This document shows positions 45,091-59,251 of a stretch of DNA of 64,000 nucleotides, piece by piece. The notes under the pieces were generated by a model that did no database searches, had not been told where the DNA came from, and was given only the letters and a program-made list of their open reading frames with translations. The DNA is from Conidiobolus incongruus B7586. Lineage: Eukaryota > Entomophthoromycota > Entomophthoromycetes > Entomophthorales > Conidiobolaceae. A program made the position numbers and the translations under genes. The stretch lies in assembly GCA_000697335.1 (NCBI GenBank), contig JNEM01009691.1, forward strand, positions 1 to 64,000, read 5' to 3'. Every line of letters starts with the position of its first letter. Position 1 is the first letter of the stretch.

Positions 45091-46440
45091 ATGCATTTTC
45101 CAGTACCTAAAACTAACTTTCATCCTAACAATGACCAATTAGTTGTTAGCTTGACCAGATCTAAGCTACTTGGGTTTGATATTAAGTAATTATAATTAAA
45201 TTTTATTTAATTATGATGTATTAACATTATTCAATAGAGAAGGAAAGATCGCTTTTGACCATTCCGTTCCCAACCTCAGCAAGGATCCTAAGAATTTGGA
45301 TGTCCTTAACTTTTCATTCAATCACGATGGCACTTTGTTAGCCGTCGTTGTTTCTGACAAATCTTTAGTTGTTTATGACACCACCACTTGGGAAATTAAG
45401 CATCAGACCATTATTCCTAAACGTGCTAACGTCGTCAGATTTACTCCTGATGGCGAGTTCGTTGTTGTTGGTGACAAATTTGGCGATGTGTATCGATTCT
45501 CTCTCAATGACTTTGGCAAAGAAGAACTCATTTTGGGCCATGTCTCTGTGTTGACTGATCTTTTCTTGAGCCCCAATGGTAAATTAATTGTCACAGCCGA
45601 TCGTGACGAAAAAATTCGTGTCAGTAAATTTCCCAATGGCTATAATATTGAGAACTACTGTCTGGGACATTATGAATTTGTGTATCAGATCGCCCCCTTG
45701 GTCAACTTTGATGGATTTTTAGTATCTGGAGGTGGTGACGATTACATCAATGTTTTCAACTATTTGACTGCCAAACGCATCCAGAAAATTGATCTCACCA
45801 GTATCATCCAATTACCATATTATACCGTTGTTCAGTTACTTCAAGCTGAAAGCATAGCTGATCACTTATTTGTCATTTTGGAAGGCTTTAATGGACTCCT
45901 AGTTTTCAAGATTGAAAATCAAGACGGATTACCCAATTTGAGCTTGGATCAAAAACTTGAATTTGATCAAGATTTTGAGCCAATCAGCATCACTGCCAAC
46001 AAACTTAGTCAATTGTTTGTATCTTTATATAACAATAATACCCATATCGCTCAATTCAAGGGCTTTGAATTTGATTCAACAAATGTAAATACATTACAAT
46101 AATCAGAGTTGAGTGAAATATCAGACTAATATTGATTTTAGCAAGCTTTTAAAAATTTAGAAATTGTTGGAGTAGATCAATTTTTGCAAATTTTATCCAC
46201 TGGTAATTCGAATATACATACTTATGATTACATTACTTATTTTGATGTTTAGATTCAATTACAGATACCAAATTAGCAAGAATTAATGATTTAAGAAAGA
46301 GCAAATTTGATGAGCCTAAGGGAGATGATGATGACAATGAAGACGACGAGGCTAAAGGCGATAAATTGAATCCAACTCCATACCGTGAAATCAAAAAATC
46401 AAAACTTCGACCCAAATCCAACCCCACTAAATCCTCTTAA
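45091..46440 (+). CDS. TRM82: TRM82/WDR4, tRNA m7G46 methyltransferase WD-repeat subunit
   Basis: Four exons (45091-45185, 45238-46084, 46142-46202, 46253-46440), in phase, give 396 aa. WD-type repeats run through most of the protein: VLNFSFNHDGTLLAVVVSDKSLVVYDTTTW, VVRFTPDGEFVVVGDKFGDVYRF, the Trm82 signature ILGHVSVLTDLFLSPNGKLIVTADRDEKIRVSKFPN, then NYCLGHYEFV and SGGGDDYINVFN. The tail is acidic then basic. Trm82 stabilises Trm8 (METTL1), the catalytic subunit that methylates G46 of many tRNAs; WDR4 is the animal equivalent. Trm8 is not in this window. The gene lies tail to tail with the RUN-FYVE gene, 228 bases apart. Confidence 0.92.
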
Positions 46441-46668
46441 CATAATAAAATTGTTATAGATATTTCTTATAGATTTCAAATTCAGTAATCATTTTGTTTT
46501 TTGATAATTGACCGCTACTTCATTATACTCGAACGAAACCAGATCAATATATATTCAAAATTCAATTCATACTGACAAATATATACCACTTGGTTTAGTC
46601 TAGCTAACATATTTATTGATACTATGACTTAGTCTTATTATTTACATCTAATGCAGAATGGGAATTAA

Positions 46669-48811
46669 TTAATTTGCGTCAGTCAGTTCCAGGTAGCAGT
46701 CTTCGCAAATCCTCGAGGGCTTTGGATCGCTGGGTAATGTCCATCGAAATCTCGTGCAGTGGTTGCAGTATACCTTGCCATCGCGGCGACAGTGGTGCTT
46801 TCGGTTGACTATGGTGAATTTGGTTTGGCATTTGGTGCACTTAGTGACGAGCTGAGAGTCGACCCAAGGAATTTTACTACTCTGGCTTCCAACATATAGT
46901 TCTAGATCTTTCAAATTGAGCTTCGATTGAGCCATCTCTAAAGCAAACAACTCGAGCATACTATCCTGATGGTGTATTTGGTTCTCCAATTGGTCTTTCT
47001 GCTTGACCAATTCTGAATTGGTCTGCGTTAGTTGCTCAATACGCATTTCCATCTGTTTAATTTGATGGGTCAAGGATTGAGATAAGTTTTGATATTCAAT
47101 ATTTTCGTGGTTGCTATTGTTCAGTTTCTTGTTGAGTTGCTGTATATGTGCATTTTTATGCTCTAGCTGTTCACTCAAATACTCTACCTGACGGTTAGAT
47201 TCTTGGTATTTTGATTCGAGAGTCTGTTTTGTAGAGTCGAACTTATCTAGCTGAGACCGAAGGTCAAGTATTTCGGAATCTTTAAGCTTCAAAGTCGAAT
47301 GTAATTCTACATTTTTGGCTTCAAGAGTGTTCAATTTGGTAAGATGTGAAAAATTGATTTTTCTTAACGTAACAATCTCTGACTCTAGTTTTTCCACATG
47401 CTGCTTCCAATAAATCAGATCAGGATGCTCCGATTCCACCTGATCATCAAGCGAATCCAGGGATGGAGGGAGTGATATTTGGTCTGGCGGAAGTGATATT
47501 GGACTAGTTGTATTGGTCGATGGTGATTGGTTTAGTGATTTAGAAGTGGCGACCAATTTGGTTTCTGAAGCAGGGCTTGAGATAGATTGAAAAGCAATGT
47601 TTTGTGGCTAGAAGAAAGATCAGTTGAAGGTACATTATACTTAATAAGCTATAACTTACGCTTCCGTCATCATTCAGCTTAGGTAATATGATCTGTGGAG
47701 GAACAGGCGATGCTAGCTTTGGCTGGGTTAAAGAGTTAACAGACCCTTTAGGGCTGAGTGGTACGATTGAAGAAGGTGGAGATACTGATGCTGATAACTG
47801 TGTATTGACAAGTAATGGAGAGTGTGTATTCGAAGAAGATTTGGGTGATTCATGAATACCTATTTCGCTGACTCCTAGCGAAATCCGTTGAATATCTTCG
47901 TCATTGTTATGATCATTATTATTGGAAAATGATACAAGCTCTTGTGTAGTCTCCAAATTGGGAAGGTCTTTAAGCTCTTTATCAACAAAGCTGTCATTAG
48001 ATTCGATGGATCGAAGATCTTCAATTTCAGATTGACTTTCCTCATTTTCATTCAGCTGGTCTTTAAGCTTCTTCTCAAGTTTAGGTAGCCACTCTACAAG
48101 AGTAACTTCACTTAAGCTTTCTCCACTAAATATTTCGTTTAATTCTAATAAAAATTCGTGTTGAAATCCCAAATCAAATTTGATGTTATTTAAAACTACG
48201 AGCAGTCCATTAAATAAAACCATTTGATCTTGAAGAATGAAGGCATATGGTTCGTACCAGTCTTTTAATAGCTGGGGCTGGTTTAATAATAGTCCCAGAC
48301 GTTGATCTAATCTTTGGTTGATTAAACTGTGGAGAATGAACACGATGCCAGCAATTGAAGTTACTTGTGCCGATAAACTTTGGATTTTATTGGATAAACT
48401 GGGGTAATCTTCCATCATTGAACTGGTCTTTGGAGTATATTGGTATCCTGTCCAAATAAAGTCCCAATATGATTTTTTATAACCGAATAAATTCCTCTTG
48501 ACTTTTAGTCCGTGCTTTAATATTTGGTGTAATAAGTGAAATAACCACTGGACAGGTGGATCTTTCCAACTTAAAGATTCCTTCAATGTCGATTGAATTA
48601 GTAAAAGTTGGCCTAGCTGTTTGGTACATTTAAGTATTGAAGTGTATAGTTGATTTTGTTGTTGAACGAAGTGAACTATAGTTTTCAATTGCTCTGGGCC
48701 TGTAGTTTTTTCTAGTTCGCTTTTATTCTCTAAATTTTCTAATAAACTCTGCACTTGTTGAGGGTGACTTCTGATAATAAATAAAACATCGTGAATATTA
48801 TCTTGTGACAT
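46669..48811 (-). CDS. RUN and FYVE domain protein (RUFY-like)
   Basis: Two exons, 48811-47660 and 47607-46669, in phase, 696 aa. The RUN domain is at about 20-230, with LFHLLHQILKHGLKVKRNLFG and KSYWDFIW. An acidic/Ser linker follows, then a coiled coil at ~410-620, then a FYVE finger from ~632: W632, the C641-C644 pair, RKHHCR at 653-658, C665-C668 and C685-C688. The canonical fourth zinc ligand, the Cys in RxHHCRxCG, is Asp660 here (RKHHCRRDG). RUFY proteins bind PI3P on early endosomes and small GTPases via RUN. The domain order RUN-coiled coil-FYVE is that of animal RUFY1-3. An ATCCCATA element lies 199 nt upstream. Confidence 0.85.
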
Positions 48812-49526
48812 TTGTTAACGATGTATTAAAATATAAAAAATAACCAATAGATAGAATTATATATAATATCAGATTATTACTAAAAATAAAAATCTTATTT
48901 TACTAAATTAATTATCTGAGTATCTATTGAATTAAATGAATTATGATTAATAAAAATTAGATGAAAGTTGTAATCATGACATAATATAGATTAGCCTAGC
49001 AATTTATATTATGGGATTATTACTGGGACTAAATAGTATAATATTTTCACAATAAATAATAGTTTAAAAAAATATAATTAATTTTGAGAATAGGCTATAT
49101 TATTACAAATAGGATTTTTACACAGTATTTTTAAATCATTAAACTAAATAAATGTAAATCAGCCCCCTTATGATGATCTTGAACATTAATGATATCAATG
49201 TCACAATGAAATGGAGAATTAGGAATCCAGTTGTATTATTTTTTTTTTGATTTTAGAATAGTTCAGTAATAATACAAAGTAAAATAACTATTATTGTATG
49301 GAATTGTAATGTTAATAATTAAAAGATGGAAAATATCTATACATATGACAGTTGACGGCGATATTAGATACTTTATTCAAAATTTAAAGCACTTGACACT
49401 GAATACTAATCAATATTGCATTTAATAAATGAATAGATTTAAACTAAAAATAGAAAGTATGCCAAAAACTATAATAATTTAGTAAATCATTTATGTAATA
49501 AATAATAAATCTAAAAATGCATGTAT
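48812..49526. other. Intergenic DNA between CNS1 and the RUN-FYVE gene
   Basis: AT-rich. Carries one ATCCCATA element serving the RUN-FYVE gene. Nothing else seen. Confidence 0.5.
49010..49017 (-). promoter_or_regulatory. ATCCCATA element upstream of the RUN-FYVE gene
   Basis: Exact gene-sense copy, 199 nt before the start at 48811, the most distant of the ten. Confidence 0.4.
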
Positions 49527-50851
49527 TTATACGTTTTGTCTATAGCGATTCAAAAATTCATCCTTGAATTTAGACTTGGAAGAAAGAATGATGAACGAAG
49601 GAACTCCGTTGACAACAAAGTATTTGGGATGTGAAAGGATCTTTCCAATCTCAAGCTTCTTTCCAACCTTGACGAGTGAAGGCTTTGTGGCGTTCTTAGG
49701 GAAAGACTCAAAATAAACTTCAACTGATGATGGGTTGTAATTAAATTCAGGGTCCCAGGGAGCAGGTTGTTCAAACATTACTTCAATGTGATCAAGGAAA
49801 GTGGTGCGATCACCGCATGATTCAATAAAATCGCTTTCCTTGAACTCTGGATAAAGGAAGAATACAGGCCAAAGTAGTTGATCATTTTCCATATCGTATT
49901 TGACAGAAGAATCAGATTCTAAATCGGGTTCATACATTTTATCATCTCTGTCTCTGAATTGGATATTGCGTTCCTAAAAATTAATAGATATGAGAAAATA
50001 AATTAAATGTTTAAAATAGTATTTACTCTGATGGCTCTTTGTAAAATTTCTTTCTTTTCTTCTTCGGCCTTCAAACGTTTTTCCATTTCTTCTTCCTTCT
50101 TTTTAAGTTTTTCCAAGAGTTGCTGGCTTTTTTCTAATTGAAGTTTAAGCGCAACATTATCAGGGTTTATCTATTAGCAATTAATTATAAATACACAAAT
50201 ATTATTATATTAATTGATGTAACCTTAAGTCCAGCTTCACAGCATTCAATAGATTCAGCAGCTTTATCTAAAGCATAGAGTGCTTTTGAAGCACGATAGA
50301 AAGCCTTGATATTTTCAGGATCAAATTCCAATGCTTTAACACAATCATTGATAACTTTTCGATAATTTTCTATCAAGAAATTGTTAGCTATTTATAAATG
50401 TAAACCAAAATATTATTTTCTACTTAGTTCTAAATTTACTGCAGCTCTATTACAATAGCAAACAGAATTGAGTTTTTTGTCAGAAGATTTTTGTTCAATA
50501 GCCTCAGTATAATAATGAATAGCGTCTTGACGCCTTGGTGGTTTATAAGCAAGCATTTCATTGCCCTGATTTTTGAAATTTTCGGCGTTTTCTAATTATA
50601 GATTTTTAGGAAATCATTATTAAAATATTACACATATTATTTGTACCTTCTGGAGTGCCATCGTATTTCAAGGCTTGAAGTGCTTCAAGAGCAGTATTAG
50701 TATAACCCTCTTTGAATTCGGTCATAAATAATGGAGTTTCTTGCATAATTTCATCTACTGATTTTTCTTCTCCTGCCCAAGATGGTCTTGGAAATTGTTC
50801 GGGTTGAATAGTTAATTTTTCCAAATCTTCAATTTCTTTTATTTCAACCAT
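49527..50851 (-). CDS. CNS1: CNS1/TTC4, Hsp90 co-chaperone with TPRs
   Basis: Five exons (50851-50647, 50591-50424, 50369-50224, 50170-50027, 49973-49527), GT-AG and in phase, 369 aa. An N-terminal segment (PSWAGEEKSVDEIMQETPLFMTEF) is typical of TTC4. TPRs follow: NFKNQGNEMLAYKPPRRQDAIHYYTEAI, CNRAAVNLELKNYRKVINDCVKAL and KAFYRASKALYALDKAAESIECCEAGL. After a charged helix (QLLEKLKKKEEEMEKRLKAE) comes the C-terminal wheel-like domain of Cns1 (WPVFFLYPEFKESDFI, then HPKYFVVNGVPSFIIL). It binds the C-terminal EEVD of Hsp90/Hsp70 and helps load clients such as eEF2. Divergent from RIO2; 185 bases separate the two starts. Confidence 0.94.
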
Positions 50852-50952
50852 TTTAAATAATTATATTGGGTAATACTATTGCTATACTGATTAATTAATT
50901 CTAGTTGAATTTTGAATATCTAATTTAATTTTAATAAACTTAATTATAAACT

Positions 50953-50960
50953 TATGGGAT
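50953..50960 (-). promoter_or_regulatory. ATCCCATA element in the CNS1/RIO2 divergent promoter
   Basis: Exact gene-sense copy for CNS1, 102 nt before its start. RIO2 starts 77 bases away on the other side and may share it. Confidence 0.5.
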
Positions 50961-51036
50961 AGCAAATATTAATCTTTATTTTATTGATTATAGTTTTTGA
51001 TTTATTAATATCTTTATCAATTTATAAATATTTATA

Positions 51037-52346
<1,310 letters not shown>

Positions 52347-52630
52347 TATATAATAGAATATTAAAGTTCGCCATAGAAATAGTCTGATCTTGAGCTCAAT
52401 ACATTTAATTCATTGTAATAAATATTGATCAACGAATCTTTTCAACTTAACATGATTATTTAATTCAGTGAATACAGCCTCTCAAGTCGAATAAACATTG
52501 GAAATCATTTAATAATATCCAATTAATTGAGTTGAATATAAATTATACAAATTTTATTGAATTTCTATCAGATCATTTTGCTATATTGAGTTTCTATTAT
52601 AGTCCAACCATATTCATAATTGAATGGTTC

Positions 52631-55313
52631 TTATTTGAATAGATTCGAGAAAAATCCACCCCTTGAAGTGGTAGCCGTCTTGTATGGATTCTGGGGACGG
52701 GGAGCTTGAGGTGCTTGTTCTGATGCAGCTCTCTGGGTGGCGATAGTGTTATAGTGAGCTGGATTTGGTAAAGGTTTACGCGATTCACGAGATGAAGAAG
52801 AGAGTGGTCGCTCGGTTTGGGCTTTGTTCAATCCCAGATTCGGAGGAAGATTAGGCATTGAGTTACGATGAAGATTGTTGTCTTTAACATGGCCGGGTAT
52901 GTGCAATGAAGGAGGATCTAGAATTCCGCCGTTGCTTCTTCTCAACTTGTCACTCGGTGATTTAAGCGGAGATGGAATGCGACCACCGATAGGTCGAGGA
53001 GATACAGACAAAGAATTACTAGCTGCTGTGGGGTTTGGATTAGCTGATGCTTGGTATCGCATCAATCTCAATGCTTCAACAAAATCATCAGGAGGAATAA
53101 TGTCAGTAGAACCAATTAAAATCTCACGGTTTTTAGCTTTACCAACTTCGTATGCAGTTCTTATCTCAGAGTAAGAAACGCCTCCTGCGATAAAAACAAT
53201 GATTTTACCGCCGTTGGATAAACGAGAGACTGAGTTGGCTGGATCATCAGATTTCTTTTCCCATGCGGGTTTATTCTTGCGTAAGGAAGTGACTGGTTTC
53301 TTTGTAGTTGGTGATACTGGATTAGGTGATTCAGATGCACCAACTTGGGGGAACGCATCTAGATCTAATTCGTTATCGATAAGCTTATTGAGTATCTTCT
53401 TCAGAGCGGGTTGGTATCTCGAGAGTTCGTAAGCAACATTTTCTTCTTGGAGATCCTTTTTCTTTCCTCTAAAACTCAAAGATGACATAAGTTTTGATAA
53501 ATTATCTGGACTGTTAGGCTGAGTAGGGCGGTTATTTAGAAGAAACTCCATATTTGTGATGGCATCTTTGTCAGACTGAGTTAAACCTGCGTGAGATTCA
53601 AGGCGACGACGATCTACATTTGCAAACCCTTTCATATGAATTTGATAAATTAATAGCAATCTTAATTTGTCAGATAGTAAAACTTTAGGGTTATTCAAAA
53701 TGGGAACGATTTCATTTAGTGCATTTTTCAAAGGCTCACCATCTGGAAAAGTACCAGTAGAAATGTTTTGTTCGCACAAAGCTACTTCACTTAATTGACG
53801 AGTTTTAAATCTTTCCATAACAGTTTCTGCCAACCCGAAATGTAAAGAATAAAGATCCTGATACTGTTGTAATTCAGGAACGGAAGTAACAATATCCCTC
53901 ATATCTCTTAATTTGGCAATCTCACCATTTTGACGTCTTTTCATCATGCTTTTAGCAGCTGGATTTTCAGCAATCATAGCATGGAATTTGGAAGTTAATT
54001 TTTGATTACATTCAGCAATGTGGAAATGTCTTAATTCTTTCCATAATTCATCTTTCTCATCTAAAGTATAAAACTTTTCTAATGTTTTTCCACTAGCAGC
54101 TTGATATTCATGTCTAAATTAGTTTATAATTATACTTAGTAAAATGTTAATTTGAAGAATAACAATATTTTAGTAAATATAAATACCTGTAAGTTTTACC
54201 TTCGTTTAGATGAATCAAATCATTTATCATTGCTTGATAAGTAAATTCATGTAAAATGGGTGCATAAAAATCACAAGTACGATCTAAAATTAATAATGTG
54301 GCTCTCTCAGCAGGATCTTTCATTGGGATGTTATTAATTTGACAGAATCGATCTAATTCATTTTGAAAAGCATATGCTAAAATACAAGGATTATCCAACC
54401 CTGAGCTCATAGCTTGAAATCTTACTAAAGGACGTTCATTAAGGGAAGAACAAACTGTCACTAGCTATATAATCACAAATATTTAGTTCGAATTATAACA
54501 TCTATATAAATTAACAAAATGGCACCTTTTGAGCTAGTTTAATTAATTCTGCTTTACTAGATTTAGTAGACATTGAGAATAATTTAAAAAAACTGTCATG
54601 ATCCCTGAAATTGAATACATTAGATTCAAAAGCTATTAACAAAGTTAATTTAAAAAAATAAATAATTATATTATTCAATATTACGATAATAGTTAATATA
54701 AATTTCAGTCAGTCCTTGAAGATAAGGATAGATCGGACTGGTTTTAATCCTTGTAAGTTCATCATCAGAGACAGCTAGAAGTAAGAAGTTAAATATTTAA
54801 TTAATATGTTGTTTGAAAGAAATATACCTTCAAGAAAAAAGATATAAGCTTTCTTATAACAATTTTTACTGTTGGTGATGTAGGGAGTATTCGCAGGCGG
54901 ACCACTTTTACGAAATCCTTTTGTTTTGGATACAGGAGGAGGTGCAGCTGCTTGAAAATCTTGGATGATTCGATTGATATTATCTGGTGTAGGAAATGCA
55001 TAGTATATCACTCCAAATTGAGAAGTTGGGGTACGATCCTCATTAAGTCTATCGATAGTAGTCACATTATGCTTGATGATTTGGTCTTCTTCAGAGCAAG
55101 AATTAAAAATAGATCTTGCTTCGTCATCCATAACTACAACCCACCATTCTGAGCTGGTTGCAGGGTCTTGAGATAGCTTTTCTAGTGGTGAAAGAAATTC
55201 TATTGGAAGAATTAATTGTTAATCATTTATATTTATATATTTATATATATGTGCATTGATTGAATGAATAAATACATACTATCTTTTACTAATTCAATGA
55301 ATGAAGTTTGCAT
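52631..55313 (-). CDS. SEC1: SEC1/Munc18-family SM protein (exocytosis)
   Basis: Six exons (55313-55280, 55199-54828, 54774-54685, 54632-54526, 54464-54187, 54113-52631), all GT-AG and in phase, 787 aa. SM-family landmarks: WVVVMDDEARSIFNSC, TTIDRLNEDRTP, then YYPFESNVF (matching YESQVYS of Munc18), FQAMSSGLDNPCILAYAFQNELD, LLILDRTCDFYAPILHEFTYQAMINDL and LRLLLIYQIHMKG. A Pro/Ser-rich C-terminal extension of ~130 residues ends GGFFSNLFK. SEC1 binds the exocytic syntaxin/SNARE complex at the plasma membrane and promotes vesicle fusion. The match favours SEC1/Munc18 over Vps45, Sly1 or Vps33. Confidence 0.93.
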
Positions 55314-56621
55314 TTAATTTATTGGAATTGATTATATTATTATAAAAAGGAATATGAATAGCCAGAATAAAACTCAAGAGAAATATAAAACATCATTAAA
55401 TTTATTTTGATTTAATTTTTAGCTAAGGATTTCAAATTTAACAAGTCTATAATTGTTTTTGAATTAGATAAATATCCTTCATAAATTAATTAATTGAAAT
55501 TAATTTAAAATCCAACTTAGATGATATTTATCTTTATTAATTATAATATCACTTTTTTTGATATTAACATTCAATCTTAATGATCATAACATTATATGAA
55601 TTATTATAAGTTAGGATTTGATTTGAATAAAATGAATTTGAGTGAAATTCCAGATTTAAAATTACTTCTAATTGTTTCAAATATAAATGAAATAAACCAT
55701 CTAACGCAGCTGAAATGACATAATTACAAGATAGTAATCAAATGGCTAAGAAACATTAGAAATTCAAGAATTTAGAATTTCACCTATATGATGTCATATT
55801 ATATTTAAATCAAGCTATTCAATATATTAATATATTACTTTTGTGATATTGTATTGATTTTATTCTTGAAATTTCATTTACTTTCTTGTATTGATATTTG
55901 AATATTAAATAATAATAATAATAATAATAATTTATTATATTTTTTTGATTAGTATTTATAATATAATTAATTATTAAATTAATATATAAGGAAACTTTAT
56001 ATTTATATTGATAATTATAAATTTTACAATATACCAAATCCTTATAAAATTTTATCTCAAAATAGAATATTCGTAAAATCAATCAAATTAATGATAATTT
56101 GAATAAATTACTCATTCATAAGGATTATTTTTATTTAACTTTGCTAATATATTACAGTCAGCTATTTATATATTTTAATAATTTAACATATAGTAATATC
56201 ATATTTAATGGCCATTACTCAAATTTATATATTATTAGACAATCAATTAACACTAATATGTATTTATTTAATTCATATTCAATTTACAAGTTATCAAATG
56301 ATATAAATTTGAATGAATTTGGGTTTGTTAATGCCTTCACTTAAATAATTTTGGTTTTATCCAAATATTTGAACGCAAATCAAATAATAATCTATTTTTT
56401 CAATTATAATGACATGAATCTTTCAAGAGATATAATATAAAATCCTATTATGTATCTAAATGGAAAGCTTATTCGGAACAATAGATATTTTGAAAAAAAG
56501 TAAATCCCATAAAAATTATTCAACTGACATTTTTAAATATGAAATTGAATGAGATCATAGATAATCAGTAATTATCTAGTTTATCAAATTATCAAGTATT
56601 TAATTTAATAGATTCGTCAAG
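55314..56621. other. AT-rich divergent intergenic region
   Basis: Between SEC1 (-) and VPS1 (+). Contains an AAT trinucleotide run at about 55911-55930 and an ATCCCATA element before VPS1. Two open frames (55819-56082 minus, 56099-56344 plus) are Tyr/Ile/Asn low complexity and not supported as genes. Confidence 0.5.
56504..56511 (+). promoter_or_regulatory. ATCCCATA element upstream of VPS1
   Basis: Exact copy, 111 nt before the VPS1 start, gene-sense. Confidence 0.5.
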
Positions 56622-58938
56622 ATGATGGACGATTTGATCCCTTTAGTAAATAAGCTACAAGATGTGTTTAATACTGTGGGTAATGATACTTTAGATTTAC
56701 CTCAAATTGTCGTAGTTGGGTAATGCTTGAGATCAATCCACTTGTATAATTATTAATTTATTCTTAGCTCTCAATCCTCTGGCAAGTCTTCTGTATTGGA
56801 AAACTTAGTAGGGAGGGACTTTTTACCAAGAGGCAATGGTATTGTCACTAGAAGACCCCTGGTATTGCAATTGGTCAATTTACGTGAAGATGCGGACCTT
56901 GATCTAACTGAAAGGGCACAATTTCTTCATAACCCTACTAAATTTTATACTGATTTTTCTGAAGTAAGACAAGAAATCGAGCAAGAAACAAATCGACTTG
57001 CCGGTGAAAATAAAGGCATTTCTAGAAATCCTATTCATTTGAAAATCTTTTCGACTCAAGTTCTCAACTTAACTGTAGTTGATTTACCTGGTCTCACTAA
57101 AGTAAGGTGTTTTTAATTAAATTAAATATAAAAATATTAACAGCAGTTAATTTAGATCCCAATTGGTAACACCAATACAAATATTATTCGTATATTTAAT
57201 ATTGATTAATTTTAGGCGATCAACCTTCCGATATTGAGAAACAAACTAGGAGTTTGATTTTGGACTATATCAGCAAGCCCAACAGTATTATACTAGCTGT
57301 TAGCCCCGCCAATGTAGATTTAGTTAATTCTGAAAGTTTGAAATTAGCCAAAGAGGTTGATCCAGAAGGTGAGATGCACTGAAATTTATCAGCATTAAAC
57401 TCTAAACAATTATTCTAGGCAAAAGAACTATTGGTGTCATTACCAAAATAGATTTAATGGATGCTGGAACAAACGCACTTGATATCTTAACTGGAAGAGT
57501 GCTCAATTTGAAGTTGGGCTTCATCGGAGTGATTAATCGTAGTCAGCAAGACACCATTGCCAAAAAACCTATTAAAGAATCCTTGGCTGCCGAACTTGAA
57601 TTCTTCAAATCCCACCCCGCATACAGAAACATTTCTCAGCGTTGCGGCACAGCCCACCTCAGTAAAACTCTCAACCAAGTATTAGTTAATCACATTCGCG
57701 AAAGGTTACCCGATATGAAATCCAAACTAAATACATTGATTGGCCAAACTCAGCAAGAATTACAATATTATGGCGATCCCTCCATTGAAAGTCAAGAGAA
57801 CCAGGGCTTATTAGTACTCAGACTCTTGACTGACTTTGCCAGAAATTTCAACGCTTCGATCGAGGGTAGCTCTCCTCAACACGGAATCCAATTATGCGGT
57901 GGTGCTAAGATTTATGATATCTTCAATAGCATCTTCGGATCCGCTTTGAAATCAATAAGCCCTAACAAGAACTTGACTTATCAAGATATCCGCACTGCTA
58001 TTAGAAACTCCACTGGACCTCGTCCCTCTCTTTTTGTTCCCGAAATGGCTTTCGAACTTTTAATCAAACCTCAAGTCAAGCTTCTAGAACAACCCAGTAT
58101 CCGATGTGTTGAACTTGTTTACGAAGAGTTAATGAAGATTGGTCACACCTGCTCCAACAAGGAATTACTCAAGTATCCCAAGCTCAATGCTAAAATCAAT
58201 GAAGTTGTCTCAAACTTGTTGAGAGAAAGATTAACTCCTACCATCAACTATGTCGAAAGCTTAATTGATATCCAGTTAGCCTACGTCAACACTATTCATC
58301 CCGATTTTATTGGTGCTAAAGGTGCCTTACAAAGCTTGCAAACCCAGCCCTCTCAGCCCAAAGTACAAGATTCGTCAGCTAAATCCATTGTGATTCCTAA
58401 AGAAAATGTCTCTATGACTGAAACTAACCAGCAAGAAGAGGACGATGAGCAGCTTTTGGATAATTTCTTTGGAAATCCAACCGATGCTAGCCATAATCAA
58501 GTCGAGCAAGTAAGTAATTTGCAATACACTTCATTATATCATAATTAACTTTATTTTTAGCTTGCCAATCATATTGATCAACATATGAGACTTAATGAGC
58601 ATGATGAAAGAGAAATCCAGTTAATCAGTAAGTGCAATGACCTAATAACTTATTGACTTTATTCAAATTAACTGTATTTTTTAGGATCACTAATTGACTC
58701 CTATTTCAAGATCACATCAAAATCTATTCAAGATCTAGTGCCCAAGGCTATCATGCATCTCTTGGTTAACTTTACCAAAGACAATTTACAAAACAAGTTA
58801 GTCGCCAGCTTATATAAACCCGATTCATTAAATGAGCTCCTTATGGAAGATGAGACGCTTGCTGATGAAAGGAACAAGTGTAAAGAACTCTTAGATTTGT
58901 ATAAGAAAGCTTATGAAATTATCAATCAAGCCACTTAA
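56622..58938 (+). CDS. VPS1: VPS1-type dynamin GTPase
   Basis: Seven exons (56622-56719, 56768-57101, 57156-57165, 57216-57368, 57419-58509, 58561-58627, 58685-58938), in phase, 668 aa. The third exon is only 10 nt (ATCCCAATTG). It restores the invariant block DLPGLTKIPIGDQP; without it the frame is lost. G1 is [24 protein letters not shown]2 is RRPL, G3 is DLPG at about 138-141, and G4 is TKID (in [13 protein letters not shown]). The stalk follows, and the GED is at the C terminus ([26 protein letters not shown]). No PH or Pro-rich domain, as in VPS1/DRP1. VPS1 acts in Golgi-endosome-vacuole traffic and peroxisome fission. Confidence 0.95.
57156..57165 (+). other. 10-nt micro-exon of VPS1
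   Basis: Preceded by TTTAG and followed by GTAAC. It supplies residues I-P-I and the first base of Gly, needed to join LTK to GDQP. Flanking introns are 54 and 50 nt. Confidence 0.85.
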
Positions 58939-59251
58939 TCAGTCTTCTGCATTTATTAAATTGATTAATAACATAAAGTCATAAAATTAATTAGTCTATA
59001 TTTATTATAAACAATTTTCATTTTCAATTACAATAAACTATTAAAATCTACAAATATCATGATATTTCTAACAAATTATTCCTATTATATTAAATATAAT
59101 TCTGTAAAAAATATTATATATTTTTAAAAAATGCAACTAATGGTATGAAAATAACTGCTATAACATATTAATTATTGAACTTTTAATAAAAATCTTTCAC
59201 TATTAAAAAAATTTAAGTTAAATAAAAATTTATATTTATATATAGATTAAT
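58939..59251. other. Convergent 3' intergenic region
   Basis: AT-rich DNA between the 3' ends of VPS1 and the bL28m gene. Nothing else seen. Confidence 0.5.

Noticed and set aside
55819-56344. Two Tyr/Ile/Asn-rich open frames in the SEC1-VPS1 intergenic region
   Set aside because: Amino acid content is that expected from A/T low-complexity DNA; no motif or promoter.
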